This document shows, in pieces, positions 18,254-27,035 of a DNA stretch of 32,087 nt. Every line of letters starts with the position of its first letter. The stretch's first letter is position 1. This DNA comes from Candidatus Hydrogenedentota bacterium (GTDB lineage Bacteria; Hydrogenedentota; Hydrogenedentia; Hydrogenedentales; JAEUWI01), in the NCBI GenBank assembly GCA_024280935.1, contig JAJRPE010000584.1:1-32087 (forward strand), read 5' to 3'. The position numbers and the translations under genes were made by a program. Below the pieces are notes generated by a model that saw nothing but the letters and a program-made list of their open reading frames with translations, did no database searches and had not been told where the DNA came from.

Positions 18254-19279
18254 ATGCGCATGGATGGAACGCAAACCTATTTACGGCAGTTTGGCCTGAC
18301 TGAACAGCCCTTTGCTCCCACAGCGGACCCGGTGTATTTCTATGCGACCGAAGGGCACAAGGAGTGCCTCTATCGCCTTTGGAATACTATCGATGCGTGC
18401 CACGGAATTGCCGTTGTACTGGGAAACTATGGCACCGGGAAGACGACGTTGCTGCGCAAGCTGATGACCGGCATGGCGGCGGATCCAGAGCGCTATATGA
18501 CCGCCGTCATTGGCTCCCCTATTCCTTCCTGGACCAGCTTTGCCCTGCTGGAGAGTATCGTCGCACAATTTGGGTTGCGGCCTGCGGAACAGTCGTTTGT
18601 GGCCTACATGGAGGCCCTCAATCAGCATTTGCTGGAAAACCGCCACCGTGTCTGCACGCTGATTATCGACGATGCGCAAAATCTGAACAAACGCGGCCAG
18701 TTGGAGTTGCTGCGCTTGGTTCAAAATCTGGAAACCCAGCAGCAGAAGTTGCTCAATCTCGTGTTTTTTGCCCAGTTGGAGTGGACACAGGTGCTCCAGG
18801 CCGCACCGAATTTCGAGCAGCGCATTAATCTCACGTACACTTTGGAATCGATCCAATATGAAGAGGCCAGGCAGTTTGTGGAGTTTCGTCTCCGCCAAGC
18901 GGGATCGCAGCCCGATGTGGGGCCCGTATTCGAGGAAGGGGCGCTTCGGGCTATCCACGCCTATGCGGAAGGAAGCCCCCGCGTCATCGTTACGTTGTGC
19001 CGAAACTCACTTTTATTGGCCGCTCAGCTAAAGACTCGGCATATATCGCACGATATAGTAGTACACACGATTGAAAAGACCACGCTGCCGAACCCGGAGA
19101 AACGGGCACGCGTTGCGGCGGTCGTTGGTGCGTTCGTTCGACCACCAGCGCCGGTGACGCCAGCGATGGGCGGTGGGCCACGAGAACGAAATGCGCGTGC
19201 GCAACAGACGCGGGATCAGCGAGCTGCTGATTTACTGTTGCGTTCTTCACGGACGAGACAAGGTCAGGGATCGGGCTGA
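18254..19279 (+). CDS. ExeA/GspA-like AAA ATPase (EPS/PEP-CTERM-locus type)
   Basis: FGLTEQPFAPTADPVYFYATEGHKECLYRL; Walker A GNYGTGKTTLL; Walker B CTLIIDDAQNL; FEQRINLTYTLESIQYEEARQFVEFRLRQAG; SPRVIVTLCRNSLLLA. Confidence 0.88.
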   Translation: MRMDGTQTYLRQFGLTEQPFAPTADPVYFYATEGHKECLYRLWNTIDACHGIAVVLGNYGTGKTTLLRKLMTGMAADPERYMTAVIGSPIPSWTSFALLESIVAQFGLRPAEQSFVAYMEALNQHLLENRHRVCTLIIDDAQNLNKRGQLELLRLVQNLETQQQKLLNLVFFAQLEWTQVLQAAPNFEQRINLTYTLESIQYEEARQFVEFRLRQAGSQPDVGPVFEEGALRAIHAYAEGSPRVIVTLCRNSLLLAAQLKTRHISHDIVVHTIEKTTLPNPEKRARVAAVVGAFVRPPAPVTPAMGGGPRERNARAQQTRDQRAADLLLRSSRTRQGQGSG

Positions 19280-19281
19280 AT

Positions 19282-21216
19282 ATGCCACCAGGTGCCGAAC
19301 AAGAGCAAGAACCCTTCATGGATGGCGGTGATCCCCATGTCCGTCAGCAGTTGGATTCCATTGATGGTGATTTCATGGCGGGCGTGCCCGATGATGATCG
19401 CTTTGGAAGTGGCGTGCCCGATGGGCAACGGGCCAATTCGATTGACTTTATCCAGATGACGGGGCTAACAAGAGCCCCTCTGCACGATTCCTCGCCCGCC
19501 ATCGATTCACTTGGAAACCTTGCTCCCTCTGCCGACCTCAACCCGGCTGCGCCTGTGAGTTTTTATGAGAAGGGTGTGGCTGATGTGGATGATGGCGGCC
19601 CCGGTGGCGCAAGTGGCCTTGCCGATGCGGCGCTGGATTCAAATCTTGTGCCGGATACCGGGTCCGATGCCTTGCATGGAGCCCCGCCATCGCCTTCCGC
19701 AGAAGCGTTTAAGGATATTGTGGCCGGATTGGATTCGGGAAGCATTGCGCCCGAGGCCGCCATCGATTCCGCGTCTGAAGAGGTGGCCGCAGGACTTGAA
19801 GGGGCCACGGAAGGGACGCTGGACGAACGTTCGGCCTCTTCGGACCTTCTGTCCATGCTTGACGCGATTGAAGAGGCTTCGCCTGAACCGCCCGAATCCG
19901 GCGGGGACCAGCAGCGGCAACTGTCCGGATCGGACCCTGTGGAGGCTGCCCCGGCTGTCGATCTTGATGGAACAACGGACGATTGGGATGCCTTGCTTGA
20001 CTCGGTTTCTTCCGATCGTACACAGGCAGAGCCGACGACACCCTCGATGCCGGGCCTCGGTAACGAAGCGCTCGTTGAAGCAGAGCAACTCATGCAAGAG
20101 CTCGGCCAGACCACGGGTGATGCCTTCTCGCCGGACGCTCCGAAATCTGCCGCCCCGCCGAGCCTCTTGCCGACCTACACCACCACCACGCCGACCGCTC
20201 CTGAATTGGATGGGGAGTTGGCCTATAACTATAGCGCGGTGCCCGCACGCCGCCGCTCCAAGCGCCACTCACGCGCCACCCGGCGGAGCAGGAAGGCCAT
20301 TAAGCTTGTTGCTGCGGTGGCAATTCTTGTGGCGTGTGTTGCCGCAGCCTATGTGTATGTAGTGCGTCCCACGCTCGAACAGGCGGAGGATTTGGAAGCA
20401 AAAGCGGAGCGGCTCCTGTCGGAGAACCGTTATGAAGAAGCTTCCAAGGTCTACGCAAAGCTTTCCACTGATCCCGTGCGGGGGGCGGAGGCCCAGTTCC
20501 AGGCAGCCTATGTCTTGACCCTTGAAGCACCGGGTGGGATGGATGCCAAGAGTCAGCGATATCGTTTGGCGTTGACCCGGTTTGCATCATTCATTGAGGC
20601 CAACCCGCAACATCCGAAGCGCACGCGTGCGCAGACCCTGATGGGACGGCTGCACTACGAGCTAGCCGAGTATGACGAGGCCATTTCCATTCTCCGTGAT
20701 CAGGTAAGCCCGCTGGATGATCCGCAGGCGGCCCTGACCATGTTGCGCTATCTGGCGAGGTCCTACAGCCAGAAAGCCGATTATGAGGCGGCCGAAAGCG
20801 CCTTTCTTCAGGCCGCGCTGTTGCCGGGCAATTACAGTGTGGACACCGACTATCGGGAACTTGGCGGGATGTTTCAGACCCGCGCCGACCTCGCGAAGAC
20901 CGACGGAGAGCGTGCTGCGTTCATGAAAACGGCGGTGGAGTATTGGCACAAGGCGATTCAACAGCCTGGTATAGAACCCGGCCAGAAAGCGGCCTTGGAA
21001 GAAAAGTTGGATTGGTTTGTGTTTCAGGATAGCGGGGAGCGCATGAACGCGGTGAAGGGCACGCCTTCAATGGCGGACAAACCCGAATTCGAGATACCGG
21101 CAGTGCCCGTGTCCAGTTCCGAACAGGCTCCCGTTGATGGCGACCACGAACCCGAGCCTGGTGCGGAGTTTCCCACGATTGAGACAACGAATAATTCTGT
21201 GCCCGAGACCGAATAG
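19282..21216 (+). CDS. Bitopic membrane protein: long acidic low-complexity N-terminus, one TM helix, TPR-like C-terminal region
   Basis: Basic patch ARRRSKRHSRATRRSRKAIK before TM LVAAVAILVACVAAAYVYVV; helical repeat region AERLLSENRYEEASKVYAKLSTDP...MGRLHYELAEYDEAISILRDQV...YLARSYSQKADYEAAESAFLQAALLPG. Two-bp gap to the upstream gene. Confidence 0.8.
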   Translation: MPPGAEQEQEPFMDGGDPHVRQQLDSIDGDFMAGVPDDDRFGSGVPDGQRANSIDFIQMTGLTRAPLHDSSPAIDSLGNLAPSADLNPAAPVSFYEKGVADVDDGGPGGASGLADAALDSNLVPDTGSDALHGAPPSPSAEAFKDIVAGLDSGSIAPEAAIDSASEEVAAGLEGATEGTLDERSASSDLLSMLDAIEEASPEPPESGGDQQRQLSGSDPVEAAPAVDLDGTTDDWDALLDSVSSDRTQAEPTTPSMPGLGNEALVEAEQLMQELGQTTGDAFSPDAPKSAAPPSLLPTYTTTTPTAPELDGELAYNYSAVPARRRSKRHSRATRRSRKAIKLVAAVAILVACVAAAYVYVVRPTLEQAEDLEAKAERLLSENRYEEASKVYAKLSTDPVRGAEAQFQAAYVLTLEAPGGMDAKSQRYRLALTRFASFIEANPQHPKRTRAQTLMGRLHYELAEYDEAISILRDQVSPLDDPQAALTMLRYLARSYSQKADYEAAESAFLQAALLPGNYSVDTDYRELGGMFQTRADLAKTDGERAAFMKTAVEYWHKAIQQPGIEPGQKAALEEKLDWFVFQDSGERMNAVKGTPSMADKPEFEIPAVPVSSSEQAPVDGDHEPEPGAEFPTIETTNNSVPETE

Positions 21217-21258
21217 GCCGTAAAATACCCGGTGCGCCGGGCTTTATAGTGTAACCCT

Positions 21259-22755
21259 GTGGAGTGGAAGATCATGTCAGCCCAGATACGATTATTTGTC
21301 GGCGCGTGCCTCGTAGCGATGCTTATTGCGGCTTCGCCAATGGCCGCCGCCGAGTCGGCGGGAGATGACACCTTGCAGCCGGGCGAACTCGTCTTTGTCA
21401 ACGTGCATCGCCAGCCGGAGCTTTCGACTACGACGCAACTGGACAGCCAGGGCAATGTGGATATGCCGTACATCGGCAACGTGTCCCTCAAGGGGCTGAA
21501 TCTTTCCGACGCGGGCGCCCGGGTTTCCATGGGCCTGAAAAGCATCCTCAAGAATCCGAGGGTTACGATCACGCGCAGTGCGGAAGGAGCTCCCTCCCTG
21601 CCGGGCGGATTCATGCGCACGCAGTCGATGCAAACGCAGGTGGTTTCCTTGAACAACGCCGACGCGGGCACCCTGGAGAAAGCCCTTTCCGGCATGTCGA
21701 CAGCGGGTGGAAACGTAAGCTACGACCCCAATACAAACAGCATGATTCTCACCGACGAGTCGGGCACCTTGCAAAATATGATTTCGGTGATTCGCGAGCT
21801 GGACCAGATGGAATCGCAGATCACGCAAGTGATGATAGAGGCCAAAATAGTCGAAGTTGAAACGGCGGCGGCCAAGGAATTGGGTATCCGCTGGTTTGCC
21901 CAGGGAGACCGTATCGGCACGGGTTACACGCCATCGCCCCGGCAGGATGCCCTGCTCAATTCAATTCGGCAATCGGTGGGGCCGGGTTTCAACGAAACGA
22001 TCACGTCATCGGGCGGACGGGGTGGTGGTCTTGACCGGCGCTTTCTCGGTGACGAAGTATTTGACCGGCGTCTTCAGGTGCCGGTCCAAGTTGCCGCGCC
22101 GGGGCAGATGTTTCTCGGCTATATGAACAAGGGTATTGATTTGGGTGTCATGCTGGATGCACTGGTGGCCGATGACAAAGCCGAATTGCTGGCATCGCCT
22201 TATGTGGGCACGGTGAACCACAAGCCCGCTGTGATTCGGATGACCGAAGAATTTCCCTATACGGAAATAGGGACCGCAGGCTTTTCCTCGGTGCAAAACG
22301 TTCAGTTCCTGGAAATCGGCATTGTGATGGAAGTTATTCCTCATGTACGCCGTGATCCCAATGGGGAACGGTATGTACTGGTGGAATTGAAGCCGGAAGT
22401 TTCTACGGCGGTAGGGGTTTCCAATGGGGTTCCAGTTCGCGCCATACGCAGCAGCAACAGCCAACGCATCGTTCGGGACGGCCAGACCTTGGTCATCGGC
22501 GGTATTGTTATGGCCGACAACCACACGGTCGTGCAGAAATTGCCGGGACTGGGCAACCTTCCCGTATTCGGCAACCTCTTTAAGCACAAGGAACGCAGCC
22601 GAACCAGCCGCGAGCTTATGATATTCGTGACACCCACCATCCACGACAAACCCGAAGACATCCGTTGGGAGCGGAGTTTGGATATGGATGGTTTCGGTCA
22701 CAATGATGCCTTTCTTGCTGCCCTTGAGTCTCGGGCCGAAGTACGGAAGGACTAG
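21259..22755 (+). CDS. Polysaccharide-export (Wza/Poly_export-like) domain fused to a full secretin domain
   Basis: Signal peptide; Poly_export-like 'LQPGELVFVNVHRQPELSTTTQLDSQGNVDMPYIGNVSLKGLNLSDAGARVSMGLKSILKNPRVTI'; secretin N-domain 'VVSLNNADAGTLEKALSGM...NSMILTDESGTLQNMISVIRELDQMESQITQVMIEAKIVEVE'; secretin core 'SNSQRIVRDGQTLVIGGIVMADNHTVVQKLPGLGNLPVFGNLFKHKERSRTSRELMIFVTPTI'. Confidence 0.9.
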   Translation: MEWKIMSAQIRLFVGACLVAMLIAASPMAAAESAGDDTLQPGELVFVNVHRQPELSTTTQLDSQGNVDMPYIGNVSLKGLNLSDAGARVSMGLKSILKNPRVTITRSAEGAPSLPGGFMRTQSMQTQVVSLNNADAGTLEKALSGMSTAGGNVSYDPNTNSMILTDESGTLQNMISVIRELDQMESQITQVMIEAKIVEVETAAAKELGIRWFAQGDRIGTGYTPSPRQDALLNSIRQSVGPGFNETITSSGGRGGGLDRRFLGDEVFDRRLQVPVQVAAPGQMFLGYMNKGIDLGVMLDALVADDKAELLASPYVGTVNHKPAVIRMTEEFPYTEIGTAGFSSVQNVQFLEIGIVMEVIPHVRRDPNGERYVLVELKPEVSTAVGVSNGVPVRAIRSSNSQRIVRDGQTLVIGGIVMADNHTVVQKLPGLGNLPVFGNLFKHKERSRTSRELMIFVTPTIHDKPEDIRWERSLDMDGFGHNDAFLAALESRAEVRKD

Positions 22756-22758
22756 GCC

Positions 22759-25017
22759 ATGTCCAGCATTGATGTGCCGCTCCAGGAAGAGACTACACAG
22801 CAGGGCCAGGGCAACCAGGGTCGTTTTCTGTGGAATGTGGTTTCAGAGCATTGGTTAATGTTGCTCATCGGCACCTTGGTTGGCGCGATAGCTTTTGGGG
22901 GCTACACGTTGCTGGCCCACACGGAGGCCCCCGTGCGCTATGGCACGTCGGCGAAACTGACAATTACCGCAGGGCGCACGGCGGTTGTTCGCTCCCTGAG
23001 AACATCTGGCGCTTCCACATCGCTATATGAGATGACGGCGGGGGATTTGCAAGCGGGCACCAGTCTGAGCGATCTTTCCGAGGAAGTGGCTCGTGGACTT
23101 ATTCAGAAGGACATCGCCGCAGGCGGGCGCTTTGGCAGTGTAGCCACACCGGACGAGTTTCGAAAGCAAGCCAACGAGATTGCAAAAAAAATCACTGTTA
23201 ATGCGCCGGATGAGCGCACCATTGAAATTCGCGTCCAGGGATGCGCCAGGGCGCAGGAAGCGGATGACATTGCCGAGTACGCGACCCGCGCCTTCCTGGA
23301 AATGAACCGCAAGGTTCATCTGGAGAAAGCGAACAAGAATCACGTGGATGCTGTCGCCATCATTCAGTCGCTACGGCAAAAGCTGGCGGAGGCGGAACAG
23401 GCCCGTCTCGCCTTCATGCAAAAGCACGGATTTCGCGCCTACGGAGACCTCGACCAGCAACTTACCAGCAAAGCGGATTCCTTGCGGGAAATAGAGACCG
23501 CCAAGGAGACGGCTCAACAAAAGTTGGCGCAGTTGGACGCGGAGCTGGCGCTGGCTGCGAAACAATTCTCCATGTCGCTGAACCAACCCAGCGACAATAT
23601 GGTAAACGGTCTCTTTTTGGATCTCGACGATCTTCTTGAAGAGAAAATGTCCCTTGCCGCTATTTATCAACCCAGTTGGCCGAGGCTGCTTGAGTTGGAG
23701 GAGGAGATCGCCGAGACGCAGGGACTCATTCTGGAGGCGGAAAAGCAAAAAGCGTCCGGTGTTCCCGGCGGCAGCGATATCTGGACGAAGCGGAAGGAGA
23801 TTTATCGTCAACAAATTGAGCTTCGTCTACAGACGACAAGCTTGGAAATCCGTGAGGCGGCCATCAGGAAAGAACGGGAGGAACTCATCCCCCGGGTCCC
23901 GGAATTGGCGAATCTGAAGCTTGATGCAGACCGACTCCGGCGTGAGGTGGATAATATTGAGCTCCGGCTGAATCAGGCGGCAGACCGGGAAATGGAAATT
24001 CGCGTCGCCATCGAACGGGGACTCGCGTCGGTGGAGCGCAAGGAATCTATTGCCCCGGCGGCGATGGTCCGGATTCCAGATGGCCCACAGGCTTGGATTA
24101 GTTTTGCCATAGGCGGGCTTATAGCGTTCGTGGTCACGTTTGGCTTTGTTATGCTCATGGAGTACAACGATACGTCCATCCGAAGTATTGAAGATGTGAA
24201 CGAATACATCGGACTGGAGGTAATCGGAACCATTCCACGCATGCGTTTCGGGCGCCCCCGGGGCGGGCGACGCCGTCGGGCCACCTATGTCAGCACGGTG
24301 GACGAGGAGCAAATCGACTCTTGTATCGTGACACAGCACGATCCAAAATCGCCTGTTTCCGAGGCGTACCGTACCCTGCGCACAAATTTCCAGTTCGCCA
24401 CGATCAAGAAAAAGCCCCGGACCGTCATGGTAACCAGCGCCGTGCCGGGTGAAGGCAAGACGACGACGGCGGTAAACCTCGCGGTAACGATGGCGGATCG
24501 CGGCATGCGTGTCCTCATTGTTGATACCGACTTGCGCCGTCCGAATGTACACCGGGTGCTTCGCATGGAGCGCGGCCCGGGTCTGGCGGATGTGCTTCGG
24601 GAGGGCTTGGAACCCAAGAGCGTGATTCGGCCAACCCGCATCGAGAACCTCTGGATCATTTCCAGTGGTCGCGTGCCGCCGAACCCGTCGGAGCTTATTG
24701 GATCCGACCACATGGCCCAGCTTATGACGCAACTGGGTGATGAATTTGACTTGGTCATCTGCGATGCGCCTTCGGTGCTTGTGGTGACCGACCCGGTGCT
24801 GCTGGCAACCCACGTGGACACGTGCATGATGGTGGTGTCAACCAACAACGCACGCCGCGAAACGGTTATTCGCGCCAAGAAGCTCTTGAGCACGGCTCAG
24901 GTGGATGTGGCCGGTGTGGTAGTAAATGGCCTTGAAACAACCCGTCGTCACTACTACTACTATTACTACTATTATGACGATGGCTCAACGGGCCGGCGTA
25001 AGTGGTACCACTTCTAG
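22759..25017 (+). CDS. Wzc-like polysaccharide co-polymerase / BY-kinase (tyrosine autokinase)
   Basis: TM HWLMLLIGTLVGAIAFGGYTLLA, coiled-coil periplasmic region, TM AWISFAIGGLIAFVVTFGFVMLM; kinase Walker A SAVPGEGKTTTAVNLA, Walker A' VLIVDTDLRRPNVH, DLVICDAPSVL; C-terminal Tyr cluster HYYYYYYYYDDG. Confidence 0.93.
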   Translation: MSSIDVPLQEETTQQGQGNQGRFLWNVVSEHWLMLLIGTLVGAIAFGGYTLLAHTEAPVRYGTSAKLTITAGRTAVVRSLRTSGASTSLYEMTAGDLQAGTSLSDLSEEVARGLIQKDIAAGGRFGSVATPDEFRKQANEIAKKITVNAPDERTIEIRVQGCARAQEADDIAEYATRAFLEMNRKVHLEKANKNHVDAVAIIQSLRQKLAEAEQARLAFMQKHGFRAYGDLDQQLTSKADSLREIETAKETAQQKLAQLDAELALAAKQFSMSLNQPSDNMVNGLFLDLDDLLEEKMSLAAIYQPSWPRLLELEEEIAETQGLILEAEKQKASGVPGGSDIWTKRKEIYRQQIELRLQTTSLEIREAAIRKEREELIPRVPELANLKLDADRLRREVDNIELRLNQAADREMEIRVAIERGLASVERKESIAPAAMVRIPDGPQAWISFAIGGLIAFVVTFGFVMLMEYNDTSIRSIEDVNEYIGLEVIGTIPRMRFGRPRGGRRRRATYVSTVDEEQIDSCIVTQHDPKSPVSEAYRTLRTNFQFATIKKKPRTVMVTSAVPGEGKTTTAVNLAVTMADRGMRVLIVDTDLRRPNVHRVLRMERGPGLADVLREGLEPKSVIRPTRIENLWIISSGRVPPNPSELIGSDHMAQLMTQLGDEFDLVICDAPSVLVVTDPVLLATHVDTCMMVVSTNNARRETVIRAKKLLSTAQVDVAGVVVNGLETTRRHYYYYYYYYDDGSTGRRKWYHF

Positions 25018-25141
25018 CCGCTGCAAAAGATACTACCCTTCGTCCGGGATCTTGCCCGGAAGAAATGGTGCCTGTGGTGCAGCGAGCGAAACCGCATATA
25101 ATCGTTGTAGCCATGTCGCATGAGCAACCGCCCCGAAGGGG

Positions 25142-25306
25142 CTCAACAGGTTAGCCCAGGGCAACGCCCTGGGTCAGAAGGTAGAAATACTTAACAGCCC
25201 TGAAAGGGCGACACAGTGGCCGTGATGTGCTTCTATTGCGCCCTTTCAGGGCTTTGTTTTTCTAGTTCCTTTTTCCCAGGGCGTTGCCCTGGGCTAACCT
25301 GTTGAG
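25142..25306. repeat. Nested long palindrome (perfect 32-bp arms enclosing perfect 15-bp arms)
   Basis: CTCAACAGGTTAGCCCAGGGCAACGCCCTGGG (25142-25173) is the exact reverse complement of 25275-25306; AGCCCTGAAAGGGCG (25196-25210) of 25239-25253. Each arm also folds locally (CCCAGGGC-AAC-GCCCTGGG; GCCCT-GAA-AGGGC). Confidence 0.9.
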
Positions 25307-25474
25307 GCCTTTCAGGCCGAAAACGACATCGAGAACTCATAATCTATTGTCGATAGCAGGCCCCAAAGGGCCTAAGTAGCCGGGCACCGTCATTTTTTTG
25401 CGCTGACCATTGCGCTCCAACGTGTCTTTTTGTTTTCTCGACCATATCAATAACGGAAGCATTAAAGGAAGCAT

Positions 25475-27001
25475 ATGGCATTTTTCCGATCAGAACGCGG
25501 TATCGGTCGTGGTGAAGTCGCCGAAAGCCAGATGGAAGTTCCGATCTTTGCGGCGTTCATGCTGCTTTCCAGCGTGGCGTTGGTGACGCAGCACCTCGTT
25601 CTGGGTAACAACAATCTGACGGCGGCCCTCTCTGTCAGCATGGTTGTTTTTGGGTTTACGGTGGTGCGGGTGGAAGTGGGGATCTTCGTATTGCTGGTCG
25701 CCATGTTGCTGTCACCGGAAATCGAATTGCGGGCGGCTGCGGGCGGGGACCGCAGCCTCAATATTCGCTATGGCGATCTATTGGTTATCGTTATTTTCCT
25801 GGGTGTCATGGTGAAGCTCGTGTTTGAAGGGCGACTCAGGCTCTGGCAGCCCAGCCCCATCAATGCGGGTATCGCCACCTACTATGCCGTATGCATAATC
25901 TCCACCATCCTGGCCTATGAGCGAGGCTTGCCGGCATGGGATAAACGAACCGCCTTCTTCGTTATGCTGAAGATGTTGGAGTTTTATCTCATCTTTTTCA
26001 TGGTGGCCCATTCCGTGCGCACCTCGAAGGACATACGAATACCCCTGGTATTGTTCTTCATGGTGATGTTGATCGTAAGTTGCTATGGCATCTATTCCAT
26101 CGGCACGACCCCCCGGGTGAGTGCGCCCTTTGAGAAAGGGGGCACCGAACCCAACACCTTGGGTGGATATTTGGTCATATGTCTTTGCGTGGCCTTGGGA
26201 CTGATGCTGCAGGCGCGCCGATTCCGCATGAAGTTGCTCTTTTTTGCCATTATTTTAACTGGATTTATTCCTCTGCTATACACCCTTTCCCGGGCATCCT
26301 ATATGGCGCTGCTGGTGGGATTCACCGTAATCGCGCTCATGAGCCGTAAGTATTTTATCCTGGTGGCGCTGGCGTTGGTCTTGCTCTTCTCGACACTCAT
26401 TATGCCCGAGGCCGTGATTGAGCGCGTGGCATTCACAATTCAGGAAGAGGACGGTCGCGATCTGGTGGTCGCGGGGCGCGATTTGGGCGTGAACGTGGAT
26501 AAATCGACCTACGAGCGGATACATGTATGGCGAAAGGTGGGGTTTATCCTCAGCCTTGGCCCGCAGTTCTTATTCTTCGGCGGGGGGATATCCTGGGAAT
26601 CGGTGCTGGACAGCCAATACGCGCGCGTGCTGCTGGAAACCGGCATCATGGGGTTTATGGCATTCTTTTTCCTCCAGATTCAGGTGCTGAAAACGACCCG
26701 GCAGGCCTATCGCTGGACCGAGAACTGGATGGCCCGTGGTATTGCGCTGGGAATGTTCGGCGCGACTATGGCGCTTGTTGTTCACTCCTTTGGGACGATA
26801 TCATTCCTGATCGTCCGAATCATGGAACCCTATTGGTTTCTTATCGCGCTCACGGTGTCGATACGAAACGAGGCACTTTTTTTGCATCGGCAGCGCTATC
26901 TGGCGCAAAAGAAGACCCGAGTCGCGGCCCGGAAAGCGCTGCAGCCTGGTGACGAGGCAGCCCAAGGTGGCGTGGAGGGCGGCATGCCCGCTGTGACCTA
27001 G
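25475..27001 (+). CDS. O-antigen ligase/polymerase-family (Wzy/WaaL-like) membrane protein
   Basis: Multiple TM segments; 'TEPNTLGGYLVICLCVALGLML', 'FIPLLYTLSRASYMALLVGFTVIALMSRK', 'LLETGIMGFMAFFFLQIQVL' typical of the O-antigen ligase domain. Confidence 0.82.
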   Translation: MAFFRSERGIGRGEVAESQMEVPIFAAFMLLSSVALVTQHLVLGNNNLTAALSVSMVVFGFTVVRVEVGIFVLLVAMLLSPEIELRAAAGGDRSLNIRYGDLLVIVIFLGVMVKLVFEGRLRLWQPSPINAGIATYYAVCIISTILAYERGLPAWDKRTAFFVMLKMLEFYLIFFMVAHSVRTSKDIRIPLVLFFMVMLIVSCYGIYSIGTTPRVSAPFEKGGTEPNTLGGYLVICLCVALGLMLQARRFRMKLLFFAIILTGFIPLLYTLSRASYMALLVGFTVIALMSRKYFILVALALVLLFSTLIMPEAVIERVAFTIQEEDGRDLVVAGRDLGVNVDKSTYERIHVWRKVGFILSLGPQFLFFGGGISWESVLDSQYARVLLETGIMGFMAFFFLQIQVLKTTRQAYRWTENWMARGIALGMFGATMALVVHSFGTISFLIVRIMEPYWFLIALTVSIRNEALFLHRQRYLAQKKTRVAARKALQPGDEAAQGGVEGGMPAVT

Positions 27002-27035
27002 ATGAGACACCGTGGGAGATGAGACACCGTGGGAG
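27002..27035. repeat. Perfect 17-bp tandem duplication
   Basis: atgagacaccgtgggag x2 (27002-27018, 27019-27035), exactly filling the gap between two convergent stop codons. Confidence 0.9.
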
